DNA from: Candidatus Pelagibacter communis
Lineage (GTDB): Bacteria; Pseudomonadota; Alphaproteobacteria; Pelagibacterales; Pelagibacteraceae
NCBI RefSeq assembly: GCF_001179985.1
Contig: NZ_CVSI01000073.1
Location: 29,997 to 93,996 of the forward strand
Direction of reading: 5' to 3'
Length of the DNA: 64,000 bases
Under the pieces are notes generated by a model, which worked only from the letters and a program-made list of their open reading frames with translations, was not told where the DNA came from and made no database searches. Shown here piece by piece: positions 56,532-64,000 of the stretch. The position numbers and the translations under genes are program-made. Position 1 is the first letter of the stretch. The number at the start of each line of letters is the position of its first letter.

Positions 56532-58219
56532 TTTCTTTTAAAATTAAACAATTAAGGCGTAAATTTAATATTTACAATATAGATGGCTATGTTGTCCCTA
56601 AAAACGACGATTATTTTAGTGAATATTCTTCACCCGATAGACTAAAGTTTATATCAAATTTTGATGGATCGGCTGGTCTAGCAATAATTTTGAGAAATAA
56701 AAATTATCTATTTGTAGACGGGAGGTACACAATACAAGCTAAATCACAGGCTGGTAATAACTTTAATGTAGTTGAAATTTCCAAAAAACTTCCTTGGAAA
56801 ATTTTAAAACATAGAATCAAAATAGGTTACAATCCTTATTGTTTTACAAGTTTGAGTTTAGAAAGATATTTTAAAGATTACTTTACACTTGTGCCAATTC
56901 ACGATGAAATAATAAGTAAAAAAATATCAAGAAAAGTTAATAATAAATTTTATTTTATAAAAGATCACTTTACAGGGGAAAGTGCTAAATCTAAGATTAA
57001 TAAAGTTTTGAGATATCTTCGTGAAGACAAGTCTGACTGCCTGTTTGTGACGGCACCTGAAAACATCGCCTGGTTGTTGAATTTAAGAGGTAAAGATAAT
57101 CCGCACAGTCCAATTCCCAACTGTAGGATGATTTTAAAAAAAAACGGAGAAATATATTTGTTTGCAAAAAAATCAAAAATACGAAATTTATCAAATAAAA
57201 AACATTTGTTAAAAGCGAAGGTAATTGATGAAAATAAAATAAATATTTTTTTAAAAAATTTTAAATCTAGAAAAATCATTTTAGATCGATTGAGTTGTTC
57301 TCTGGCTTACAGAAATATACTAAAAAAAAAAATTAATATATCGAAAAAAAATGATCCTATTTATAATATGAAATCAATAAAAAATGATATAGAAATAAAA
57401 AATTTTATAAAAACGCATATCTTTGATGGGGTAGCAGTAATAAAATTTTTGTATTGGATTAAGAATTATAAAAAAAAGCTCTATGAGCTAGATGCTGAAA
57501 AAAAATTAAATTTTTTTAGAAAGAAAAATAAAAATTATTTATTCCCAAGCTTTAATACAATTTCTGCATCAGGTCCAAATGGTGCAATTATCCATTATAG
57601 AGCAAACAAAAGTTCTAATAGAATTATAAAAAAAAATGATATTTTTTTATGTGACTCTGGTGGTCAATATAAATACGGAACTACTGACATTACAAGAACA
57701 ATAAGTCTTGGAAAACAAACAAAAAAAATTAAAAATATTTTTACATATGTTCTAAAGAGTCACATTGCTGTTGCTAGTTCAAATTTAAATAAATTAAAGA
57801 GCGCGCACTTGATAGATAACCTAGCTCGAAAATTCCTTAAAAAGAATGGATTAGACTATCCTCATGGAACTGGACATGGTGTAGGTTATTTTCTTAATGT
57901 GCATGAGGGGCCTGTTGCAATCTCTAAAGGTTATAAAATAACGCTTAAACCAGGCCATGTGATAAGCAATGAACCGGGTTATTATAAGAAAGGTAAATTT
58001 GGTATTAGATTAGAAAATATGATTTATGTAAAAAAATTCAAAAATAATATGTATTTCAAAAATTTAACAATGGTTCCTTTCGATAGAGAATTAATCAATT
58101 TCAAACTTCTTAATAAGAGAGAAAAAGATTATTTAACAAATTATAATTTAGAAGTTTATTCAAATGTAGAGAAATATTTGAATTATAAGGAAAAATTTTG
58201 GTTATTGTCCCAATTTTGA
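56528..58219 (+). CDS. M24B Xaa-Pro aminopeptidase
   Basis: Metallopeptidase of about 563 residues that removes an N-terminal residue before proline. I start at the ATG at 56528, which overlaps the uvrD stop as ATGA; an ATG at 56501 lies inside uvrD. The metal ligands of the pita-bread fold are intact: LCDSGGQYKYGTTDITRT (two Asp), HGTGHGVGYFLNVHEGP (His) and NEPGYYKKGKFGIRLEN (Glu). In contrast the doeA-like protein elsewhere in the window lacks these. Its end overlaps ligA by 18 bp. Confidence 0.9.
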   Translation: MISFKIKQLRRKFNIYNIDGYVVPKNDDYFSEYSSPDRLKFISNFDGSAGLAIILRNKNYLFVDGRYTIQAKSQAGNNFNVVEISKKLPWKILKHRIKIGYNPYCFTSLSLERYFKDYFTLVPIHDEIISKKISRKVNNKFYFIKDHFTGESAKSKINKVLRYLREDKSDCLFVTAPENIAWLLNLRGKDNPHSPIPNCRMILKKNGEIYLFAKKSKIRNLSNKKHLLKAKVIDENKINIFLKNFKSRKIILDRLSCSLAYRNILKKKINISKKNDPIYNMKSIKNDIEIKNFIKTHIFDGVAVIKFLYWIKNYKKKLYELDAEKKLNFFRKKNKNYLFPSFNTISASGPNGAIIHYRANKSSNRIIKKNDIFLCDSGGQYKYGTTDITRTISLGKQTKKIKNIFTYVLKSHIAVASSNLNKLKSAHLIDNLARKFLKKNGLDYPHGTGHGVGYFLNVHEGPVAISKGYKITLKPGHVISNEPGYYKKGKFGIRLENMIYVKKFKNNMYFKNLTMVPFDRELINFKLLNKREKDYLTNYNLEVYSNVEKYLNYKEKFWLLSQF

Positions 58220-60226
58220 AATTTTTTCAAAATCTTTTTGGTTTAATATTTTTATTTTTAAATCGTTTGCTATTTTGATTTTTCTTGAGGTCGGTTTCTC
58301 ACCGATGACTAAATAATCCAGTTTTTTTGAAACATTACTTACAATTTTCCCCCCATTATTTTCGACAATTGATTTTGCTTCTGCTCTACTTATATTGCTC
58401 AGTTTACCAGTAAACATTAATATTTTATTTGAAAATACTCCTTTATTTTTTTTAATAACATTTTTTTCAAAAGTTAAAATTCTACCTAAAGACTTAGTTA
58501 CCATTAAGTTAGTTTTATTTTCAAAAAAAGCTTTCAAAGAATTAATTTGTGTTTCTCCAATACCATCTATATTAGATAATTCTTCTATCTTATGCTTATC
58601 TTTCAAGTTAATAAAATTTGAATAATCTTTTAAGAATTCAGATATCAATTTAGCATTTTCTTGTCCTATGTGTCTTATGCCAAGTGAATATATAAATTTA
58701 TCTAGCTTTAATTTTTTTGATTTATTTATAGAATTTTTAAGGTTTTCCACAGATAGAGGTCCCCATCCATCTAACTCTGAAATTTTTTTAAAATTTAAAT
58801 TAAAGATGTCATCAGGAAATTTTATAAATTTTAAATCCCAAAATTTTTCAACAACTTTTTTACCTAAGCCTTCAATATTTAGGGCATCTTTGGAAACAAA
58901 ATGTTTTAATTTTTCAATTGAAATTTTTTCACATCCAAAACCCTCATTACTACATCTTCTAACTGCATCAATTTTTTTTGTTGTTGAATTATATTCTTTT
59001 ATTGTTTTTGACCCACAAGAGGGGCAATTATTTGGAAATATATATTTTTGCGATTTCGATGTTCTTAATTTTTTATCTACAGATATTACGTGAGGAATTA
59101 CATCTCCAGCTCTTTCAATTTTTACGGTGTCACCAATTCTTATATCCTTTCTATTTATTTCATCTTCATTATGTAGAGTTGCGTTAGAAACCATTACGCC
59201 ACCAATATTAACTGGCTTCACTTTTGCTACTGGTGTTAAAGCTCCAGTTCTTCCAACCTGAATATCGATATTTATAATTTTAGTTACTGAATAGTTGGCT
59301 GAAAATTTATGTGCGATTGCCCATCTTGGAGCAGTGGCCATGAAACCTAATCTTTTTTGTAAGCTAAAGTCGTTAACCTTATATACAATACCATCAATAT
59401 CGTAGTTAAGAGTAAATCTTTTTTTTTCTATGTTAGAATGATAATTTACTAAATTATTTATTCCTTTAATTGTTTTATTTAAATCAGAAATTTTAAAACC
59501 CCACTTATCCAAATTTTTAATAAAATCACTTTGTTTTTTTTCTTTCAAATTTGAGTTAAAGCCGAAAGTGTAAGCAATAAATTTTAGAGGAATCAATTCA
59601 GTTTTTTTTGGATTTTTTTGCCTTAGTGATCCAGATGCTGCATTTCTTGGATTTGCAAAATCTTTTTCAATTTTTTTAAAGTCATTAGTTTCTATAAAGA
59701 CTTCACCTCTTATATCTATTTCGTCAGGAAAATCTGAGTGCGAGATACTCAATGGAATATCCTTAATAGTTTTTAAATTTTCAGTTATATCTTCACCTTC
59801 CTCTCCATCACCTCTAGAAAGTCCTTTTATTAACTTACCATTTTTATAATTTAGAGAAGCAGAAATACCATCAATTTTTGGTTCTGCGCTATATTCGAAT
59901 TCATAATTCTTATCTAATGCTAAAAAATTAATATTTTTTTTTTGAAAATTTATTAAATCTTCCTCGTTAAATGCATTTGATAATGATAGCATTTTTACTC
60001 TATGTCTAAATTTCTCAAATTTTTTTGAGGGTTTGTATCCAACTTTAACACTAGGTGATTTTAAATTTGTAAAGTTATAATTTTTTTCTATTTTTAAAAT
60101 TTCACTTTTTAGTTCATCATATTCTTTATCAGAAACTATAGGTTTTTGATTTTGATAATAATGCTTGTTAAATTTATCTAATAATTTTAATTTTTCTTTA
60201 TATTGCTTCAATAATGAGTTACTCAT
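58202..60226 (-). CDS. ligA: NAD-dependent DNA ligase
   Basis: Seals nicks in replication and repair; 674 residues. The adenylation motif is AEPKIDGISASL (the Lys in KxDG), with SRGDGEEGEDIT following. An OB domain, a zinc finger (CPSCGSK, then RCSNEGFGCEK), helix-hairpin-helix repeats, and a C-terminal BRCT domain (about 595-670) are visible. It lies 4 bp after bamD; recN, often present here in other proteobacteria, is absent. Confidence 0.96.
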   Translation of the reverse strand: MSNSLLKQYKEKLKLLDKFNKHYYQNQKPIVSDKEYDELKSEILKIEKNYNFTNLKSPSVKVGYKPSKKFEKFRHRVKMLSLSNAFNEEDLINFQKKNINFLALDKNYEFEYSAEPKIDGISASLNYKNGKLIKGLSRGDGEEGEDITENLKTIKDIPLSISHSDFPDEIDIRGEVFIETNDFKKIEKDFANPRNAASGSLRQKNPKKTELIPLKFIAYTFGFNSNLKEKKQSDFIKNLDKWGFKISDLNKTIKGINNLVNYHSNIEKKRFTLNYDIDGIVYKVNDFSLQKRLGFMATAPRWAIAHKFSANYSVTKIINIDIQVGRTGALTPVAKVKPVNIGGVMVSNATLHNEDEINRKDIRIGDTVKIERAGDVIPHVISVDKKLRTSKSQKYIFPNNCPSCGSKTIKEYNSTTKKIDAVRRCSNEGFGCEKISIEKLKHFVSKDALNIEGLGKKVVEKFWDLKFIKFPDDIFNLNFKKISELDGWGPLSVENLKNSINKSKKLKLDKFIYSLGIRHIGQENAKLISEFLKDYSNFINLKDKHKIEELSNIDGIGETQINSLKAFFENKTNLMVTKSLGRILTFEKNVIKKNKGVFSNKILMFTGKLSNISRAEAKSIVENNGGKIVSNVSKKLDYLVIGEKPTSRKIKIANDLKIKILNQKDFEKISKLGQ

Positions 60227-60230
60227 TTAA

Positions 60231-61061
60231 TTAATTTAAAAGCTTTTTAAATTTTTTAAACATTCCATCTTTTTCTTTTTTTATTTCTAATTTAGATTTG
60301 TAATTTTTATTATAAATTTTATAAGTCTTCGTATACCACTCGCTTGATTGATAATTGTAACCTAATAATGATGCATATTTTTGAGATTCCTCTATTAATC
60401 CAAGTCTATAATAAAGTTCAACCAACCTATGAAGCGCCTCATCTATAAATGAGGTTTCTTCATAATTATTAACAACATTTTTGAAACGATTAATAGCTGC
60501 AATCCATTTTTTTTTTTTCATGTAATGTATACCAATATACATTTCTTTTGACGCAAGATAATCTTGTATTAAATTCAATTTATAAGTCGCGTCTAGTGCA
60601 AAATCTGTATCAGGGTAATTTTTTAAGATAAATTTAAATCTGTCCTCAGCTAATATTAATGGCTCTAAATCTTTTTTTTCATCAACGATTTTTTCATAAT
60701 ATACCATTCCTAATAGATAATGAGCGTATGATATATTTTTTTCATTTGGATAAACTTTTATAAATCTTTTTAATTCATACTCAGCATCAAAATAATAATC
60801 TTGAGAATAATAAGCATATGCTGCCATCAATGCAGCTTTTGGAGCCCACACAGACTGTGGGTATAAGAGCTCGGCTTCATTAAACTTTTTAGCAGCAAAC
60901 AATACATCTCCATTTTCTAACTCACTATACCCTTCTTTAAAAGCTTCTATCATTTGGGTTTCTATATTTTTTTCTTTAACAATTGAAACTTTGTCATTTT
61001 TTGAGCAAGAAATTAATAAGATTATTAATATTAATTTAAAAAAATTATTTAAAATTTTCAT
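60231..61061 (-). CDS. bamD: Outer-membrane assembly lipoprotein BamD
   Basis: A 276-residue lipoprotein that forms the Bam complex with BamA. The signal peptide ends at the lipobox LISC (Cys near 19), followed by TPR repeats: EGYSELENGDVLFAAKKFNE, YPQSVWAPKAALMAAYAYYS and YPDTDFALDATYKLN. It is 40 bp downstream of lpxC and 4 bp upstream of ligA on the same strand. Confidence 0.92.
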   Translation of the reverse strand: MKILNNFFKLILIILLISCSKNDKVSIVKEKNIETQMIEAFKEGYSELENGDVLFAAKKFNEAELLYPQSVWAPKAALMAAYAYYSQDYYFDAEYELKRFIKVYPNEKNISYAHYLLGMVYYEKIVDEKKDLEPLILAEDRFKFILKNYPDTDFALDATYKLNLIQDYLASKEMYIGIHYMKKKKWIAAINRFKNVVNNYEETSFIDEALHRLVELYYRLGLIEESQKYASLLGYNYQSSEWYTKTYKIYNKNYKSKLEIKKEKDGMFKKFKKLLN

Positions 61062-61101
61062 TTTCTAGATTATTAACAGATAAATTATAAAGCTTAAATA
61101 T

Positions 61102-62022
61102 CTAAGCTGAAGATTTTAATGGATTCTTAATTAAAAAGGAATGTGGTAAATTTTTTTCTTTTAATTCAATAATTGAAAAATTCTCATTATTGCTAAATAA
61201 TTCTCTTAAACCTTGATTTGTTACGTTATGACCACCTTGGCTTGATGTAATTTTGCCAACCATTCTATAGCCTGCAAGATAAATATCCCCTAAGCAATCT
61301 AAAATTTTGTGATTAACAAATTCTTTTGGGTTTCTTAATTTTTCAGAATTAAGTATTTCATTACCTTTTAAAACTATGGCGTTATCTAAACTTCCTCCTT
61401 TAGCTAAACCTATCTTTTTAAGTTTTTCAATATCTTCAAATAAACAAAAAGTTCTTGAGTTGTACATGTCGTTCAAATCGTCTATGTAAATATTTTTTTT
61501 ATTTCTTTGATTTAAGATTGAATTTTGTTCGTACTTTATTTCAAAATCAATTTCTAAACTTATTTTATTTGGTTCAAAAGTAATAAATTTTTCACCATCC
61601 AAGTAGGTAACTTTTTTATTGATCTTAATAATTCTTATTGGTAGATCACTAATTTTAAAACCTACATCTTCTAGGGTCTCTACAAAGTTTTTTGCTGAGC
61701 CATCCATAATTGGTAATTCTTCTGAATTTAAATCAACTACAAGATTGTCAATACCTAATCCATATAGCGCAGCCATAAGATGTTCAACTGTGGATACGGT
61801 TGTGCCAAACTCATTTGTTAATTTAGTGCAATAAGATGCGCTTGAAACATTGAACACATTTGGATAAACTAAATTGTTGCTGTTTAAATCTGATCTTCTA
61901 AATATTATTCCTGTATTTGGCGGTGCGGGAAATAGGGTCATAAAAACTTTTTTCCCTGAATGTAGTCCGACACCATTAAATTCTACACTATGCTTAATAG
62001 TTTTTTGATTTAAGATCGACAT
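61102..62022 (-). CDS. lpxC: UDP-3-O-acyl-GlcNAc deacetylase
   Basis: Zinc deacetylase of 306 residues, the committed step of lipid A synthesis. The zinc ligands are in VEHLMAALYGLG (His) and FVNHKILDCLGDIYLAG (His, Asp). The N-terminal VEFNGVGLHSGKKV and PIMDGSAKNFVE are also typical. Its presence implies that the organism makes lipid A. It lies 66 bp after the ftsA-like gene, in a place where ftsZ is normally inserted. Confidence 0.95.
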   Translation of the reverse strand: MSILNQKTIKHSVEFNGVGLHSGKKVFMTLFPAPPNTGIIFRRSDLNSNNLVYPNVFNVSSASYCTKLTNEFGTTVSTVEHLMAALYGLGIDNLVVDLNSEELPIMDGSAKNFVETLEDVGFKISDLPIRIIKINKKVTYLDGEKFITFEPNKISLEIDFEIKYEQNSILNQRNKKNIYIDDLNDMYNSRTFCLFEDIEKLKKIGLAKGGSLDNAIVLKGNEILNSEKLRNPKEFVNHKILDCLGDIYLAGYRMVGKITSSQGGHNVTNQGLRELFSNNENFSIIELKEKNLPHSFLIKNPLKSSA

Positions 62023-62088
62023 TTAGTTTTTATAGATGTTTATATTTAATAAGAAAAAACAAGTAATATTACAAAAAAATACAATTAA

Positions 62089-62799
62089 TTAATCAAATAA
62101 TCCAAAAATCTTATTAAAAATACTTGTTTTTTTTGGCAAAGCCTCTGAAAGAAATACTTCTGATTGATTTTCCCCGTTCAAAATTTTATTAGCTGATATG
62201 CACATTGTATCGTCTCTATCACTAATTAAAAATCTCTTGGCATAATCATAGGACACAATTTTATTAATATTAATTTTACACTCATTAAATAATCTTTTCA
62301 CTTTATTTATCAGCTCTTTGTCTAGGCAAATAAACTCTATTTCTAAAACTATTTTTTTAAATCTTATTTCATTTGGTAAATAACTATAAACTTTATCATC
62401 AATTACATATTTGTTAATTATTATATGCGTAATAGATAAATTTTTTTCATTATTATCAAATTGTTGGATCATACTCTGTACAAGATTAATAACAATTTTT
62501 TTATCAAGCACTTTCTCATCAAAAACATTTTTTATGCTAAATAGTATACTTTGATAAGATTTTGATTGAATAGATATATTTCCGTTAATTAAAAAAAAAC
62601 CTAATCTTTTTTCTAACTTACGGATATTTTCTTTAAGTAAATTTTGTATAGGTTTAAAATTTAGTTTATTCATTAAATTATCAGGAATCTCGAACTCAAT
62701 AATATTTGAATACTTTTGTTTTCCTTTTTCAAAAAAACAAATATAAATTTTATTATCTGAAATTCCAAAATAAAAATCTCCTTTTTCAGAGTTATTCAT
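62089..62799 (-). CDS. ftsA: Half-length FtsA-like protein (lacks the second ATPase half)
   Basis: A 236-residue protein in the normal ftsA position after ftsQ. FtsA is usually about 410-420 residues. The N-terminal FGISDNKIYICFFEKG replaces the usual DIGTTKV phosphate-1 motif. The middle (about 121-190: ITHIIINKYVIDD, then NECKININKIVSYDYA) aligns by eye with the 1C/SHS2 region and end of 1A. After that the domains carrying phosphate-2 and adenosine motifs are missing, and the protein ends in a short amphipathic helix (223-236, KKTSIFNKIFGLFD) like the FtsA membrane-targeting tail. It overlaps ftsQ by 8 bp. A separate divisome protein is possible. Confidence 0.6.
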   Translation of the reverse strand: MNNSEKGDFYFGISDNKIYICFFEKGKQKYSNIIEFEIPDNLMNKLNFKPIQNLLKENIRKLEKRLGFFLINGNISIQSKSYQSILFSIKNVFDEKVLDKKIVINLVQSMIQQFDNNEKNLSITHIIINKYVIDDKVYSYLPNEIRFKKIVLEIEFICLDKELINKVKRLFNECKININKIVSYDYAKRFLISDRDDTMCISANKILNGENQSEVFLSEALPKKTSIFNKIFGLFD

Positions 62800-63466
62800 A
62801 TTTTATTATTTTATTTTTAATTCTTAGATCAATAATCTTAGAATTAGCAAATTTTTTTCTATTTAACAAATTGTGACTGTAATTAATAATTTCCTTAGTG
62901 TACTTAATTGGAAATTTGATAATAACACTGTTATTTAAATTAATATCAAATCTTCCACTTTTAAAAAAAATAATTTTCTCAACTTTTTTATACTCAAATT
63001 TAGATGATTTTAGCAAATTAATTACATGAAATACTTCACTAAAATTATCTGAGCCTAAGACAATTGGTAAGCTATTACTTTTTATTTTTGTGTCCAACTT
63101 TTTACCATTATCTCCTAGAATAATTTTAGAATCCTCAATTTCTATTATGCATATAGGTTTCGCTGGAATAAAATCTAATATTAATACATTTGGGTAATTT
63201 TTTTTAATACTTAAATATTTTATATCATTTCTATTAACTAATTTTGTAAAATAATCTTTTTTTAAAAAAAAAATATTTTTTCCATTGATATTTTTAATTT
63301 GGTTATTGATTTTTTTATTTTTATCATCAGAAAGTCCACTAACATATATATGTTTAACACTAAATATATTTACACTTATAAAATTATAATTATTAGTAGA
63401 GGTTAAAAATAATACTAAAAAGCTATAAAAAATAAATTTGTATTTTTTATCTTTTAGTAGATGCAT
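62792..63466 (-). CDS. ftsQ: Cell-division protein FtsQ
   Basis: A 224-residue bitopic membrane protein of the division machinery. It has one N-terminal hydrophobic segment (about 10-26), a POTRA domain (SVKHIYVSGLSDDKNKKINN) and an FtsQ beta domain (about 100-220). It is somewhat short compared with most FtsQ. It overlaps ddl by 20 bp and the ftsA-like gene by 8 bp. The call combines sequence and gene order. Confidence 0.82.
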   Translation of the reverse strand: MHLLKDKKYKFIFYSFLVLFLTSTNNYNFISVNIFSVKHIYVSGLSDDKNKKINNQIKNINGKNIFFLKKDYFTKLVNRNDIKYLSIKKNYPNVLILDFIPAKPICIIEIEDSKIILGDNGKKLDTKIKSNSLPIVLGSDNFSEVFHVINLLKSSKFEYKKVEKIIFFKSGRFDINLNNSVIIKFPIKYTKEIINYSHNLLNRKKFANSKIIDLRIKNKIIKYE

Positions 63467-64000
63467 CTTTTATCATCCAGTTTATTAAAGATTTAAAATT
63501 TATGCCTTTGTGTGCAGCTATTTCTGGAACCAATGATAAGTTAGTCATTCCAGGTTGGGTATTAAGTTCTAGTAAATAAAATTTATTTTTATAAAATTTA
63601 AAATCAGATCTTGTTATTCCTCTGCAACCTAATAATTTGTGGGCTTTTAATGCAATTTCATTAACTTTTTTAAAATTTCTTTTACTAAGATCTACAGGAA
63701 TTATGTGTTTTGTTTTTGCATTTGTTTGATATTTTGCTTTGTAATCATAAAACTTTCTTTTTGGCCTTAGTTCTATTGCTCCTAATTTTTGATTTCCCAT
63801 AATTGCAACTTGAATTTCTCTTCCTGGAATAAATTTTTCAATAAGAAATTCATTATAGTTCTTCATTTTTTTTAGATTTGATGATAAAGATAGTTTATTA
63901 TTACATATAAATACATCTAAACTAGATCCTTCATTAATTGGCTTTATAACAACCGGGTACCCTAGATAATTTTTAATTTTTGCAAAATTTATTTTTTTAG
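63447..64000 (-). CDS. ddl: D-alanine-D-alanine ligase, C-terminal part (cut by window edge)
   Basis: ATP-grasp enzyme that makes the D-Ala-D-Ala dipeptide for peptidoglycan. I read the frame through to the right edge; about 184 residues are visible, of roughly 300 expected. Motifs are YPVVIKPINEGSSLDVFI (ATP-grasp), EKFIPGREIQVAIMG, CRGITRSDFKF and ELNTQPGMTNLSLVPEIAA (the Mg site). The internal Met at 63866 is not the start. It precedes ftsQ. Confidence 0.93.
   Translation of the reverse strand, partial: KKINFAKIKNYLGYPVVIKPINEGSSLDVFICNNKLSLSSNLKKMKNYNEFLIEKFIPGREIQVAIMGNQKLGAIELRPKRKFYDYKAKYQTNAKTKHIIPVDLSKRNFKKVNEIALKAHKLLGCRGITRSDFKFYKNKFYLLELNTQPGMTNLSLVPEIAAHKGINFKSLINWMIKDASTKR

Noticed and set aside
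58668..59093. An open plus-strand frame of about 140 codons within ligA
   Set aside because: It lies entirely opposite conserved LigA domains, including the zinc finger and helix-hairpin-helix region, and has no protein features.

Overview
The window looks like a chromosomal segment of a streamlined marine alphaproteobacterium, most likely of the SAR11 (Pelagibacter-like) group. It is visibly AT-rich, intergenic gaps are mostly under 100 bp, and several gene pairs overlap even when convergent. It carries a circularly permuted (two-piece) alphaproteobacterial-type tmRNA gene, ThyX, and alphaproteobacterial gene neighbourhoods (mreBCD-mrdAB, hflKC-degP, ddl-ftsQ). Species assignment is inference from gene content. 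I saw no tRNA or rRNA genes, insertion sequences, prophage or CRISPR array.

Layout. 1-9.0 kb: the 5' part of aconitase (cut by the window edge), csaA, a divergent argE, an aldehyde dehydrogenase/ureohydrolase pair, a small secreted metalloprotease-like protein, a membrane-anchored cyclophilin and a multifunctional beta-oxidation protein. 9.0-15.4 kb: one minus-strand run with a Pot-type ABC transporter (potA, potD, potB, potC) downstream of doeA/eutD-like and eutA-like genes, suggesting uptake and breakdown of a nitrogenous compatible solute or polyamine. A strong promoter precedes potD, and a terminator-like hairpin separates potD from the permeases. 15.5-20.4 kb: an orphan branched-chain-type binding protein, panB, and the three 5-oxoprolinase genes pxpB/C and divergent pxpA. 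20.5-25 kb: TerC/YjbE-type membrane protein, secreted gamma-glutamylcyclotransferase-like protein, proC, a LysE exporter with a structured leader, a DUF2805-type protein, glutaredoxin and small unknowns. 25-31.3 kb: a minus-strand series with an ammonium transporter fused to a SpoIIE-type phosphatase, a metal-binding HMA protein, msrB, an HDAC-fold deacetylase, an EamA transporter and a D-amino-acid dehydrogenase-like enzyme.

31.4-41.9 kb is the cell-shape cluster (mreB, mreC, mreD, mrdA, rodA) followed by branched-chain amino acid synthesis (ilvI, ilvH, ilvC, leuA). 41.9-47.3 kb holds miaA, degP, a DUF2065 protein, hflC, hflK and a short mrp. 47.3-50.8 kb has a beta-propeller autotransporter-like protein, thyX and tmRNA. 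50.8-58.2 kb has fumC, an AsmA-like protein, uvrD and an M24B aminopeptidase. 58.2-64 kb is a rearranged end of the division and cell-wall (dcw) cluster: ligA, bamD, lpxC, a half-length FtsA-like gene, ftsQ and ddl (cut by the window edge). ftsZ is absent between the ftsA-like gene and lpxC.

The most unusual items are the Amt-phosphatase fusion with its overlapping small membrane partner, the half-size FtsA without a neighbouring ftsZ, the propeller autotransporter, the lysE leader, and the potD/potB attenuator. Most other genes are ordinary housekeeping genes.
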